Counted from the stretch's first letter, positions 38,284-48,516 are shown. The stretch is 50,495 nt of DNA from Rhodospirillaceae bacterium (GCA_009773045.1 WOUV01000011.1:1-50495); one strand, 5' to 3'. Program-made: numbers and translations. Notes: a model not told the origin generated them from the letters alone.

Positions 38284-38585
38284 CGGCGCACCTCTGAGCG
38301 GTCGTCTTCAAGACGGCGGGCTTCCGACACCAACATGATAGGGATGCCATCCCGGATCGGATAGGCAAGACCGGCCTGATCGCTGATCAATTCCTGTGTT
38401 TGTGGGTTGTAACGCAAGGACCCCGGAGTGCGTGCCTGTGGGCAGACCAGAAGTTCCAACAGTCTTGGGTCTATCCCGGCCTTGCTCTCGTCCCTGGCTT
38501 TATTCTCGACCCCGGCTTTACTTTCGTCCCCGGCCTTGCTCTCGTCCCTGGCTTTATTCTCGACCCCGGCTTTACTTTCGTCCAT
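38280..38585 (-). CDS. Trm112-family zinc-ribbon protein with a repeat-expanded N-terminus
   Basis: 101 residues. The C-terminal half is a standard bacterial Trm112/YcaR domain: [20 protein letters not shown], then [20 protein letters not shown]. The family usually is about 60 residues. Here about 38 extra residues precede it: two 18-residue repeats containing [11 protein letters not shown], highly charged and presumably disordered, encoded by an exact 54-bp duplication. ATG at 38583-38585. Part of the conserved block cnoX / LON-domain / Trm112 / DUF971. Confidence 0.85.
   Translation of the reverse strand: MDESKAGVENKARDESKAGDESKAGVENKARDESKAGIDPRLLELLVCPQARTPGSLRYNPQTQELISDQAGLAYPIRDGIPIMLVSEARRLEDDRSEVRR
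38475..38582. repeat. 54-bp tandem duplication inside the Trm112-family gene
   Basis: Two adjacent identical copies (38475-38528, 38529-38582), each with internal similarity (GACGAAAGTAAAGCCGGG versus GACGAGAGCAAGGCCGGG on the coding strand). In frame (18 codons), it looks like a recent slippage or recombination expansion. Confidence 0.9.
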
Positions 38586-38613
38586 TGGGTGTTTCCTTTT
38601 CCCTGTGTTTTCA

Positions 38614-39288
38614 TTACTGCACGATGCCACCGCCCCCTGTTTCCAGCAAACCCATTTCGATCAAGGCAATCAACAGTTTCCCCCGTTCTTCGACCGTTGA
38701 AACTTCCAGCAGGGCCTGTTTCTCGCGCACGGCAAACGGACACAACATGGCCGCCGCCGTGACCAGGGTGGCATCCGAAAAATTATCCAGAATTTTCCAG
38801 TTCAAAGTGATGCGCTTCTGAAGGAAATAGGACTTGAGACACGCCAGCAGCCGCTTGCGATCAATCACCGGGGCATCCCCGGGATCTTCCATGTCGGCAT
38901 GGAACGGGGTGTAGGTCACCTCTGCCTGGCGGTAGCCGCCGTTGGCCAGGGCCAGCTCGCGCTGGATGCGAAAGCGGCACACGCCCACCAGCGTGATGAG
39001 CAAACGCCCGTCTTCCGTTTCACTGAACGAGGCCATGCGGCCAAGGCACCCCAGATCATAAACCCGCGGGAACGCCCGCCGTGTTTCCAACGGCTCTTCC
39101 GGCTGAGGCTGCACCATGCCGATCATCCGTCCGTTGCCCAACGCTTCCAAAGTCATGGCAAGATAGCGGGGTTCGAACATATTCAACGGCAACCGCCCCC
39201 CCGGCAGCAGCAGCACCCCTGCCAAAGGAAAAATGGCGATCACCCGCGGCAGGGCCACGAACGCCGTTTCAAAAGGCCCCTCTGTCAT
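38614..39288 (-). CDS. LON-substrate-binding-domain protein (peptidase S16 N-domain)
   Basis: 224 residues, the N-terminal LON domain only, no ATPase or protease part. Text: [44 protein letters not shown] and [20 protein letters not shown] are typical. It is the stand-alone LON-domain protein found in alphaproteobacteria next to a thioredoxin-TPR protein. Role unknown; possibly protein quality control. Same strand as cnoX and Trm112. Confidence 0.9.
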   Translation of the reverse strand: MTEGPFETAFVALPRVIAIFPLAGVLLLPGGRLPLNMFEPRYLAMTLEALGNGRMIGMVQPQPEEPLETRRAFPRVYDLGCLGRMASFSETEDGRLLITLVGVCRFRIQRELALANGGYRQAEVTYTPFHADMEDPGDAPVIDRKRLLACLKSYFLQKRITLNWKILDNFSDATLVTAAAMLCPFAVREKQALLEVSTVEERGKLLIALIEMGLLETGGGGIVQ

Positions 39289-39326
39289 GAAGGCTCCCCG
39301 TCCATGCTCCTCCCCGATTCCGTACC

Positions 39327-40265
39327 TTACGAAAACATGATCGACGACAGTTTCCGCCGTGAGTGTACCGTCAACGGATCGCTCGGACCAAAGGCCTCGA
39401 ACAGCTTCAGGAGCTGGCGGCGGCCGCCATCATCATTCCATGACCGGTCCCGTCGAACGATTTCCAAAAGCTCATCCACCGCCTTTTGGGAATTGCCGGC
39501 GGCGTAACAGGCCATGGCGAGATCCTGGCGCGCCTGATGGTTCATCGGGTCGGTATCGACCGCCTGTTGCAAGGCGGAGATGCTCTGGCCCGTCGCGGCC
39601 GTGGACGCCAGTTCCAGCCGGGTCTTGATGGCGAGGATCTCGGGCTTTGCGCAAAGATCGGCGGGAAGCTGGTTCAACATTTCCCTGGCGGCACCGGTTT
39701 CGCCCTGGGCGATGAGGCACTCCATCACGCCGGCAAGGGCCACGGGGTTGGCCGGGTCCTGTTCCAGAACCTTCTGATAAAGCTCCTTGGCCTTTTTGAA
39801 GTCATTGTGTTCGCGCACGGCCTTGGCGTCGGCCAGAATCTGGTCGATGACGGACGCGCCCCCGCTCGCGACACGGGTCAGGAACGCCTTGATCTGGCTT
39901 TCCGGCAGGGCACCGACGAATCCATCCACCAGCGCCCCGTTCTTGAACGCAAAAACCGCCGGAATGGAGGAGACTCCCAGTTGCGCAGCCAGTTTCTGGT
40001 TCTCATCCACATTGACCTTCACCATGCGGACGGTCCCGCCAAACTGGCGCACGAGCTTTTCCAGCATCGGCCCCAAGGTCCGGCAGGGACCACACCACGG
40101 CGCCCACAAATCGACGATAACGGGCACCCGTCGCGATGCCTCGATCACATCGGCCATGAACCCGACGGTGTCACAGGCCTTGACGAGATCGTCCGGCCCT
40201 TTTTCCCCGGTGGGTTTGTGGCCTTTGGCGGCCCCCCCTTTGCGGATAAAATCCATTATCCCCAT
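39327..40265 (-). CDS. cnoX: Thioredoxin-TPR co-chaperone CnoX (YbbN family)
   Basis: 312 residues. Thioredoxin domain (about 30-140) with active site APWCGPCRTLGP (WCGPC intact, unlike some YbbN that lost a Cys), then a TPR-like region (EHNDFKKAKELYQKVLEQDP, NPVALAGVMECLIAQGETG, MNHQARQDLAMACYAAG). CnoX holds chlorine-damaged proteins and hands them to GroEL/DnaK. First gene of the four-gene block that ends at the terminator near 37.84 kb. Confidence 0.92.
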   Translation of the reverse strand: MGIMDFIRKGGAAKGHKPTGEKGPDDLVKACDTVGFMADVIEASRRVPVIVDLWAPWCGPCRTLGPMLEKLVRQFGGTVRMVKVNVDENQKLAAQLGVSSIPAVFAFKNGALVDGFVGALPESQIKAFLTRVASGGASVIDQILADAKAVREHNDFKKAKELYQKVLEQDPANPVALAGVMECLIAQGETGAAREMLNQLPADLCAKPEILAIKTRLELASTAATGQSISALQQAVDTDPMNHQARQDLAMACYAAGNSQKAVDELLEIVRRDRSWNDDGGRRQLLKLFEAFGPSDPLTVHSRRKLSSIMFS

Positions 40266-40504
40266 ATTCCATTTCCAAACATCAAGGAATCACCCGATCC
40301 CGGTCGCGACCCATGCGTTTCCAGCGTTCTTTATATGGCCTGTACAACGCTCCTTGGCAAGAGCGAAAGAGCGGTCCTTCAGAATCAAAAAGCGGGAGTC
40401 GGCGGTTTGCGGAAACGCCTGCCCGATTTTGCGCCTGACTTGACCAACATCAACTCACAGCCGTTATTCGCCTTATAAATTTTCTGGATATAGCGTATGC
40501 CCTG

Positions 40505-40548
40505 AAGGTACCCGTCTCTCAGAGAGTAAGGTACCCGTCTCTCAGAGA
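40505..40548 (+). promoter_or_regulatory. Tandem 23-bp-spaced repeat directly upstream of the NXR-like operon
   Basis: GGTACCCGTCTCTCAGAGA occurs at 40507-40525 and again at 40530-40548, with the preceding AA also shared. Spacing is 23 bp, about two helical turns. Each copy holds the near-palindrome CTCTC-A-GAGA. The second copy ends 12 nt before the start codon at 40561. It may bind a regulator or form leader hairpins. The remaining gap (40266-40504) is AT-richer and carries no gene. Confidence 0.55.
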
Positions 40549-40560
40549 ATGAGGAAAGCG

Positions 40561-43500
40561 ATGGCGAAGGACGATCACACCCCGCAAGGGTTCAGCAGAC
40601 GGCGATTCTTGACAACCCTGGCCCTTGGCGGTGCCGGCAGCGCGGCCCTGTCGCAACACGCCGTGGCGGCCATGGGAAATCTCGTGCCTTTGGTCGTGGA
40701 CAATCCTTTACAAGCCCATCCGGATCGTGACTGGGAAAAGGTGTATCGCAATCTTTACGCCCACGATTCGACATTCACGTTTCTTTGCGCGCCCAACGAT
40801 ACACACAATTGCCTTTTGAACGCCTTTGTCAAAAACGGGGTCGTGACGCGAATCGGCCCGACCTATGGTTTCGGCAAGGCAACGGACCTCGATGGCAAGG
40901 CCGCAAGCGGCCGCTGGGACCCCCGCTGTTGCCAGAAGGGTCTTGCACTGGCGCGGCGCTTTTATGGCGACCGCCGGGTCAAGCGACCCATGGTGCGCCA
41001 GGGATTCCTCGCCTGGGCCAAGGCGGGTTTCCCGCACGATTCCAAAACCGGCGGCCCTGATCTCAAATACATGAACCGCGGTCGCGACTCGTGGGCCACC
41101 GTCAGCTGGGATGAAGCCCTCGCCCTGGAGGCGGCGGCCCTGATCGATATCGCCAAAACCTATTCGGGCAATGCCGGCACGCAACGACTGCTGGCGCAAG
41201 GGTACGATCCCCTGGTGGTCGAGGCCACCGGCGGGACGGGAACACAGGTGCTGAAATTCCGCGGCGGCATGCCCGCCCTGGGGATCACCCGCATCTTCGC
41301 CCAGTATCGCATGGCCAATGCCATGGCGCTTCTGGACGACACGATCCGCGGCACCGGAGCGGACAAAGCGGTGGGCGCCCGCGGTTGGGATAACTATAGC
41401 TGGCACACGGACCTGCCGCCAGGACATCCGATGGTCACCGGCCACCAGACCAACGACTTCGATCTTTCGTGCGCCGAACATGCCGACCTGATCCTGGTCT
41501 GGGGCGTGAACTGGATCACCACCAAAATGCCGGACGGGCACTGGCTGAGCGAGGCCCGCCTGAAGGGTACGAAAGTGGTGGCCATCTCCGCCGAATACAG
41601 CGCCACCTGCACGCCGGCCCTTGCCCTGGGTCTTGCGCAGGTGATGCTGACGGAAAAACTGTATGATGCCGATTACGTCAAAAGTGCCACCGATCTGCCG
41701 TTGCTCGTGCGCATGGATACCGGCGATCTGTTGCAAGCGGCCGCTGTGTTCGCCGATTACAAACTGGCGGATCTGAAAAACGGCATCACCCTGCTGAAAG
41801 AAGGCGACACGCCTCCCAAAGGCACCCAGGAATCGGGAGCCGTCGTCACCGAGAGCATGCGCCGGAAATGGGGCGATCATGTGGTCTAGGACAGCGCCCG
41901 AAAAGTTCCGGTTGCCGTCAACCGCGATCAGGTGGACCGGCATTTTCTGGACCTTGGCTTTGACCCGATGCTGGAAGGAACGGTGGAGGTGCCTCTGGCC
42001 GATGGCCAAAAGGTTTCCTGCCGGCCGGTCTTCGATGTCATGAAAGAACTGCTCGATGGCAGCTATACCCCCGCCGATGTGGAGAAACTGACCTGGGCAC
42101 CGGCGGAAGCGGTGCGGAGCCTTGCCCGGCAGATTGCCGCCAACAAGGAAAAAACCCTGTTTGCCATGGGCATGGGACCAAATCAGTTCTTCAACAACGA
42201 TCTCAAGGACCGCGCCGTGTTTCTGGTCGCGGCCCTGACCCGGAATATCGGGCGCGTCGGCGGCAACATTGGCAGCTTCGCCGGCAATTTCCGCGCCGCC
42301 TTCTTCAACGGCCTGCCGCAATATATCGCCGAGGACCCGTTCAACATCGAGAACGACCCGGCCAAACCCGCCCGGGTACGCTCGCGCTGGAAAGCGGAAA
42401 GCGTCCATTACTGGAACCACGGCGACAAGATCTTGCGGGTCGGGACCGCGGTCCTCACCGGCAAAAGCCACATGCCAACGCCCACCAAATCGATTCACGT
42501 CTCCAACTCCAACTCGCTGATCGGCAACGTCAAGGGCCATTACGAGGTGGTGGTCAACGTCCTGCCCAAGGTCGAACTGCTGGCCGTCAATGAATGGTGG
42601 TGGACGGCCAGTTGCGAATGCGCCGATATCGTGTTCCCGGTCGATAGCTGGGCCGAGTTCAAGTATCCCGACGTGACCATATCGGTGACGAACCCGTTCC
42701 TGTATGTGTTCCCAACCACGCCGTTGCCGCGCATTCACGATACCCGTTCGGATCTGGAAGTAGCCGCCGGCGTTTGTCGCGCCATCGGCACCCTCACCAA
42801 CGATGCCCGTCACGACGCCTATTGGCAGTTCGTGGAGAAAGGCCAGGGGCGGCCTTATATCCAGCGTATCCTCGATGCCTCCAACGCGACCCGTGGCTAT
42901 ACGATCGACGATCTGGAAGCCAAGGCGAAAAAAGGCGTGCCGGCCATCATCCAGACCCGCACCTATCCGAAATGGTCGGGCTATGAACAGACCATGGAGG
43001 CGAAACCATATTACACCCGCACCGGGCGGCTTGAGTTCTATCGCGATGAACCCGAGTTCAAGGACGCCGGCAAGAACCTGATCGTGCACCGCGAGCCGAT
43101 CGATTCAACTTTTTATGAACCAAACGTCATCGTCGCCAAGGCCCATCCGCTCCTGAAGCCGAAAGGCCTGAAAGAATACGGGCTGAACGGCGATGATCTG
43201 TCGGGTGAAACCCGCCAGGCCCGCAACGTCATCCGCACCGTCGATGAGCTGCTCAAAACGAAACATCCCCTGATGCAGGAGCCGGGCTACCGCTTCATTT
43301 TCCACACTCCCAAATACCGTCACGGCGCCCACACGACGGCGGTCGATACCGATATCGTCGCCCTGTGGTTCGGCCCGTTCGGCGACATGTACCGCACCGA
43401 CACGCGCCAGCCCTTCGTCACGGAAGCCTTTATCGATATCAACCCGAAGGATGCCAAGGATCTGGGGGTCGAGGACGGTGACTACGTGTATATCGACGCC

Positions 43501-44019
43501 GATCCGCACGACCGCCCGTTCCACGGTTGGCAGAACAAGCCCGAGGCCTATCAGATGGCCCGGCTGCTGGCCCGCGCCCGCTATTACGCCGGCACGCCGC
43601 GGGGGGGGGTGACCCGCATGTGGCACAACATGTATGGCGCCACCTATGGTTCTTATGCCGGACACACGGCGAAAAACGGCAACGGCCTCGCCAAGGCACC
43701 CGGCACCGGCTATCAGTCCCTGTTCCGCAGCGGCAGCCACCAAAGCTGCACCCGCGGCTGGATCAAGCCCACCTTGATGACCGACAGCCTGACCGTCAAG
43801 GGCCTGTTCGGCCAGCGGGTGGTGCAAGGGTTCGTGCCCGATGTTCACTGCCCAACCGGCGCCCCCCGCGAGTCGATGGTGCGCATAGCCAAGGCGGAAA
43901 ACGGCGGTCTCAATGGCAACGGCCTGTGGCTGCCGGCGGCGCAAGGCTTGCGTCCCACCTATGAACGTCCGGCGTTCAAGGACTATATCGCCGGTCAATT
44001 CGTCCGGACCGGGGCTTGA
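40561..44019 (+). pseudogene. nxrA: Tat-exported molybdopterin oxidoreductase, periplasmic NXR/nitrate-reductase-like alpha subunit, with an in-frame TAG
   Basis: Type II DMSO-reductase-family catalytic subunit, 1152 codons plus stop, the size of Nitrospira-type NxrA (about 1150) and longer than SerA/EbdA (about 900-980). Tat motif SRRRFLTTLAL at residues 12-22 predicts a periplasmic enzyme. FS0-cluster region: C76, C84 (CAPNDTHNC) and C123/C124 (WDPRCCQKG). The likely Mo-ligand Asp is D284 in HTDLPPGHP, aligned with NarG YCDLPPASP. MGD-binding text includes [20 protein letters not shown]. At codon 443 (41887-41889) a TAG interrupts the frame between WGDHVV and [11 protein letters not shown]; both sides are in the same frame. 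A G9 tract (43601-43609) is in frame. Start ATG at 40561 after AGGAAAG. Confidence 0.83.
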
Positions 44020-44036
44020 GGGAAGGAACCATCATC

Positions 44037-45161
44037 ATGGCACGCAACAATCGTCACATCGGGCGCACGATGGCCTATCCTTACGAGGCGCCGCCGCCAA
44101 AGCGGCAATCGGCCATTATTTTCGATCCCAACAAGTGCATCGCCTGCCAAACCTGTTCGGTCGCCTGCAAGTCAGCCTGGACCAGCGGCAAGGGGCAGGA
44201 ACACATTTTCTATAACAACGTCGAGACCAAACCCTATGGGGGCTATCCGATCGGCTGGGATCTGAAGCTGATGGAACGCCTGGGGCCGGCGCAGTGGGAA
44301 GGCGGACGCCTCGCCTCCAAGACCATTTTCGATGGCGGCGATCCTCTGGAAACCGTGTTCGGCCACGCGCCGGCCATGACCGATTACGCCAGCCCCAATC
44401 TGGGCGAGGACGAAGTGGCCGGCCAGCTTGAACACGGCGCCCACTTTGCCGGGGCAACGCATCCGTTGTGGATGTTCTATCTCGCGCGCACCTGCAATCA
44501 TTACGATAATCCGGCCTGCCTAGCCTCCTGCCCGCGCAAGGCCATCTACAAGCGCGAGGAAGACGGGATCGTTCTCATCGACCAGAAACGCTGCCGCGGC
44601 TATCAGGAATGCGTTCGCGCCTGTCCCTACAAGAAAACCTTTTTCAACGCGGTTAGCCGGGTATCGGAAAAATGCATCGGCTGTTATCCGCGCACCGAAC
44701 AGGGGGAAGTGCCGTTGTGCGTCGAAAGTTGCATCGGCAAGGTCCGTCTGCACGGTTTTTTGTCCACCGACACGCCGCGCGAGGACAACCCCCTCGATTA
44801 CATCGTGCGCATCCGCAAGTTGGCCCTGCCGCTCTATCCGCAGTTCGGCACCGGCCCCAATTCATACTATATCCCCCCGCTCAGCGTGCCCGAGAAGTTC
44901 CTGACCCAGATGTTCGGCCCGGGCGTCGAGGAGGCGCGCAAAACCTATCGCATGATCAAGGACGACAAGCAGCTTCTGGGCGCCATGATGCTGTTCGGTG
45001 CAAGCACACGCATCATCACGACGTTCAAGGTGGAAGGCGATACCGCTATCGGTTGGGACGGCGCGGGCAAGGAAGTGGCGCGGGTGCCCTTCACCGAGCC
45101 GGTTTATGTTCGTGACCACCGCGACGAGCGCTTTGCCGTCTATCGCCATAACACGCCGTGA
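44037..45161 (+). CDS. nxrB: NXR/nitrate-reductase-like iron-sulfur beta subunit
   Basis: 374 residues with four Fe-S clusters. N-terminal motif CIACQTCSVACKSAW, then CNHYDNPACLASCPRKAI, CRGYQECVRACPYKK and CIGCYPRTEQGEVPLCVESC supply 16 or more Cys ligands; the NarH-type Trp position in one motif is not needed here. NNVETKPYGGYP, LALPLYPQFGTGPNSYYIPP and GKEVARVPFTEPVYV resemble Nitrospira/anammox NxrB more than NarH or EbdB. It has no signal peptide, as expected for a subunit co-exported with the Tat-bearing alpha subunit. ATG at 44037 follows GGGAAGGAA, 17 nt after nxrA. Confidence 0.86.
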   Translation: MARNNRHIGRTMAYPYEAPPPKRQSAIIFDPNKCIACQTCSVACKSAWTSGKGQEHIFYNNVETKPYGGYPIGWDLKLMERLGPAQWEGGRLASKTIFDGGDPLETVFGHAPAMTDYASPNLGEDEVAGQLEHGAHFAGATHPLWMFYLARTCNHYDNPACLASCPRKAIYKREEDGIVLIDQKRCRGYQECVRACPYKKTFFNAVSRVSEKCIGCYPRTEQGEVPLCVESCIGKVRLHGFLSTDTPREDNPLDYIVRIRKLALPLYPQFGTGPNSYYIPPLSVPEKFLTQMFGPGVEEARKTYRMIKDDKQLLGAMMLFGASTRIITTFKVEGDTAIGWDGAGKEVARVPFTEPVYVRDHRDERFAVYRHNTP

Positions 45162-45175
45162 TGGAGGCCACACCC

Positions 45176-46114
45176 ATGACGAAACCTGTCCGTTTTTCCG
45201 CCGCCGCCGCCTTTACCCTTGGCCTGTTCGCCTGGCCGCCGGCGATGCCCCCCATCGCCCATGCGGCCGAGACCCGGACGGCATGGTTGCCGTCCGGGAC
45301 CCTTATTCCCCTGCCGGCTAAACAGGCCGACGCCCTGAGGATCACGAAAACGGCCAAACTGCCCGTCTCGCCCCTGGACAAGGACTGGACGGCGGTTCCG
45401 GCCCTGCGTGTCGCCGTTCAGCCCCAGCAAATGACCGCCCCCAGCCTTGCCAAGGCCAGCATCTCCGCCCTGGAGGTCCAAGCCGTGACGGACGGCAAGG
45501 CGGTGGCCTGGCGGTTGACGTGGGAAGACCCCTTCCCCGACGGCAACGTGGAAACCAGCCGTTTCAGCGATGCGGTTGCCCTTGAGTTCCCCGTGTCCAA
45601 GGATGCGGCGGCCACCATGGGGCATCCCGACGGCGGGCGGGTGCAGATCCTGTACTGGAAAGCCCTGTGGCAAAAAGACAAGGACGTGGGCTTTCAGGAT
45701 GTCCAGGCCCTGCACCCGAATGTATATTCCGATCTTTACTGGTTCGCCTCGGGGGGAGCACCCTATCCGATGGCCACGGCCTTCAAGGACACGCGGTCCC
45801 AGGCGTGGCTGATCGCCCAATCCGCCGGCAATCCGATGGCGGTGGTCGGGAGGGCGCAACCGGTGGAGGAATTGACCGCCGAAGGGTGGGGAACCCTGAC
45901 CCACCAGCCCGATTCCGCCACCACCGCCGCGGGGGTCTGGGCGGCGGGCCGCTGGTCGGTCGTGTTCACACGTCCCTTGATGACAGGCGATTCCCTGGAT
46001 TACCAGTTCCAGTCCAGTGGTCAGGTGGCGTTTGCCGTCTGGCAGGGCGGCACGGGCAACACGGGGGGGCGCAAGCATTGGGCGGACTGGAGTACGTTTG
46101 AGGTGCAAAAATGA
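45176..46114 (+). CDS. nxrC: Ethylbenzene-dehydrogenase-type heme b gamma subunit
   Basis: 312 residues. Sec signal peptide (VRFSAAAAFTLGLFAWPP ... AHA) then the EB_dh/DH-gamma fold: VAWRLTWEDPFPDGNVETS, FSDAVALEFPV, GRVQILYWKALWQKD, ending KHWADWSTFEV. The family binds one heme b with Met and Lys ligands and passes electrons between the Fe-S subunit and a periplasmic cytochrome. No CxxCH is present. ATG at 45176 has GGAGG 8 nt upstream. Its TGA overlaps the chaperone ATG. Confidence 0.85.
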   Translation: MTKPVRFSAAAAFTLGLFAWPPAMPPIAHAAETRTAWLPSGTLIPLPAKQADALRITKTAKLPVSPLDKDWTAVPALRVAVQPQQMTAPSLAKASISALEVQAVTDGKAVAWRLTWEDPFPDGNVETSRFSDAVALEFPVSKDAAATMGHPDGGRVQILYWKALWQKDKDVGFQDVQALHPNVYSDLYWFASGGAPYPMATAFKDTRSQAWLIAQSAGNPMAVVGRAQPVEELTAEGWGTLTHQPDSATTAAGVWAAGRWSVVFTRPLMTGDSLDYQFQSSGQVAFAVWQGGTGNTGGRKHWADWSTFEVQK

Positions 46115-46868
46115 ATGACGCGGCGCTGACTCCCGCGGCAGATTCACCGTTGCTGACGGTAACCGCGACGTGCCTTGCCTCCCTGCCCTTGCTGGCGCAA
46201 GCGGATCTGTTGCTGGCGGCCGCCCGTTTGTTCCGCCCGCCCGCCGCCGACCTCGCTGCCCTGACCGGCGACCTGGCGGCCGCCGCCGGCACACTGGTCC
46301 ATGGGGCCGGTCTGCCGGCGGCCCACGCGGTGGTGGAAACTCTGACCGCTCTCGCCGGAGCGGTCGCAACGACGCCGCCGGAAGAGTTGACGATTGAATA
46401 CGTGCGGCTGTTCGAAGGCGAGATGGCATGCCCGCCCAACGAAACCGCCTATATCCGTCGGGACAAGGGGGCGGTGCTGGGGGACATCGCCGGATTCTAT
46501 CACGCTTTCGGCGTTGCAACGGCGGCTTGTGAAAAACCCGACCACGTGGCCGCCGAATTGGAGTTCATGGCGGCCCTTCTGGTGATGCAGGTCAAGGCCA
46601 CGACGACGGAAAAGGCCGAAACCGCCCGCCATGCCCTGTCCCTATTCGTGGCGGATCATGCCGGAGACCGGGTGCCGTCATTCACAGCGCGCCTGGCCGC
46701 CGTGGCGGCCCTGCCGTCTATCAGCAAGCCGCCTCCCTGCTCGCCGCCATTTGGGAAGGCATGGCCGTCGTGCAGGGCTTTGCCATACCAGAACTCCTGC
46801 CGAACGGCGGAACGGATTCCCCAGACTCGTCCTGTGACATGACATGCGGCCTGCCGGGGGCTTCCTGA
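46111..46868 (+). pseudogene. nxrD: TorD/NarJ-like chaperone for the molybdoenzyme, frameshifted near the C-terminus
   Basis: Cytoplasmic chaperone of the delta-subunit type that loads molybdopterin into the alpha subunit before Tat export. All-helical; text LTIEYVRLFEGEMACPPNET is the hallmark of the TorD/DmsD/NarJ group (YxxLF.G...PP.E). The initial frame runs to 46842, but after FTARLAAVAAL it becomes non-homologous. One missing base near 46714 restores VYQQAASLLAAIWEGMAVVQ to a TGA at 46866-46868. The 251-bp gap that follows (46869-47119) holds no gene. Confidence 0.8.
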
Positions 46869-47119
46869 TCGTGATTCTTTGCCAGGGCGATGGCAGATGC
46901 CTTATCCTTGAAGCCGCCGGGACAGGGCGGCACGCCTGTCCATGCGCGTGATGAACAGGGATCCGTCATACCCATGAGCGCAAATCGTGACTGACACGCA
47001 TGGGGCGCCGCCGTGTTGCGGCGGTGCGCAGTCAGGCGGATGGGCCAAGGGCCGCGGGCGGGAAAACCCTGACGATCACGGTTCAAAGGGATCGAACCGT
47101 GCCTGACAGAGAGTGCATC

Positions 47120-48485
47120 ATGTCTGACATCGCCCGTACCGAAGAACTGTTCTTTACACACACTGACCTGACCAGGGATCTGTGTCGCCGCACCATCGCA
47201 GACGCCTTGACCGGGGCCGATGACGGCGAATTGTTTCTGGAATATCGCCAGTCGGAAAGTTTCAATCTGGACGATGGCCGTATCCGCAGCGCCTCGTTCG
47301 ACAGCGCACACGGATTCGGGCTGCGGGCGCTGTCGGGGGAGGCGGTCGGGTATGCTCACGCCAGCACGCTTTCCCATGCGGCACTGCAACGGGCGGCACA
47401 AACCGTGAAGGCGATCCAAGGCGGAGCGATCCTGTCGGATGAGGCGCCGCCCCCCATCACCAGCCAAGGCGTCTATGCCGATCTGAACCCTCTTGCCTTG
47501 ATGCCGTTCGAGAGCAAGATCACCACCCTCTCGGACATTGATGCCTATGCCCGCGGGCGCGATCCTCGCGTCAAGCAGGTCATGGTCTCGCTGGCCGGAA
47601 GTTGGCAGGCCGTTTATATCCTGCGGGCCGATGGCGAGGCCCGGGCTGATCTCCGCCCGCTCGTGACGCTCAACGTTTCCATCATGGTCGCCCACGGGGA
47701 CCGCCAGGAAACCGGTAGCCACGGCGCCGGTGGACGGGTGGCCTATGACCGCTTCGTTGCGCCCGATTCCTGGCGCGCCGCGGTGGACGAGGCCTTGCGC
47801 CAGGCGCTGGTCAAACTCGACTCGATTCCGGCGCCGGCGGGCGAGATGCCGGTGGTGCTGGGTCCGGGCTGGCCTGGGGTGCTGCTACACGAGGCCGTGG
47901 GGCACGGACTTGAAGGGGATTTCAACCGCAAGAAAACTTCCGCTTTTTCCTCCCTTTTGGGGCAGCGGGTAGCGGCGCCGGGCGTAACGGTGGTCGATGA
48001 CGGGACCCTGCCCGACCGTCGCGGCTCGCTTGCCATCGACGATGAAGGCACCCCCACCCGGCGGACCGTTCTGATCGAAAACGGCATTCTGGTGGGATAC
48101 ATGCAAGACCGCCTGAACGCGCGGCTGATGGGCGTGCATCCCACCGGCAACGGCCGTCGCCAGTCCTACGCCCATGCGCCCCTGCCGCGCATGACCAATA
48201 CGTTCATGTTGGCCGGCACCACCGATCCGGCGGAGATCATCGCCTCCGTCCCGCGGGGGCTTTATGCGGTCCATTTCGGAGGCGGACAGGTGGATATCAC
48301 GTCGGGCAAGTTCGTGTTTGCGGCCTCTGAAGCCTATCTGATCGAAAATGGCCGGGTCGGCCCGGCTGTTTGCCCTTGACAAGGGGATTGGAACCTGTGG
48401 CAAAAGCGGGCAAGGCGTTCCCGTTGGCGTGGGTCAGCCTACTTTGCGGGTGGACAGCATGACGGTCGGCGGCACGAGCCTCTGA
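47120..48485 (+). pseudogene. tldD: Metalloprotease TldD, out-of-frame deletion near the C-terminus
   Basis: TldD/TldE is a zinc protease pair that matures peptide antibiotics and degrades unfolded peptides. The zinc motif HEAVGHGLEGD is intact, with LLGQRVAAPGVTVVDDGTLP and RRQSYAHAPLPRMTNTFM. After [20 protein letters not shown] the frame becomes CP-stop at 48379. Text [20 protein letters not shown] then resumes in another frame and ends at TGA 48483-48485 (MTVGGTSL). Relative to E. coli TldD about 23 residues are missing at the junction (48370-48371), implying loss of about 68 nt. ATG at 47120. Confidence 0.9.
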
Positions 48486-48516
48486 TTCACGCTCCCCCTC
48501 GATTCCTTTTCTTTCC

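Noticed and set aside
38475-38582. CRISPR array
   Set aside because: Only two directly adjacent copies, no spacers, and the repeat is in frame inside a coding region.
41887-41889. TAG as a reassigned sense codon (for example pyrrolysine)
   Set aside because: TAG ends clpS, the BioC-like methyltransferase and mamI in the same window, so it is an ordinary stop here.
40708-43089. 793-codon minus-strand open frame opposite the nxrA-like gene
   Set aside because: Antisense shadow of the molybdoenzyme; the plus strand holds all recognised motifs.
40561-44019. Membrane-bound cytoplasmic NarG/Nitrobacter-type NXR
   Set aside because: The Tat motif at the N-terminus, the heme b gamma subunit with a Sec signal and the beta-subunit text point to a periplasmic enzyme; no NarI-like membrane subunit is present.
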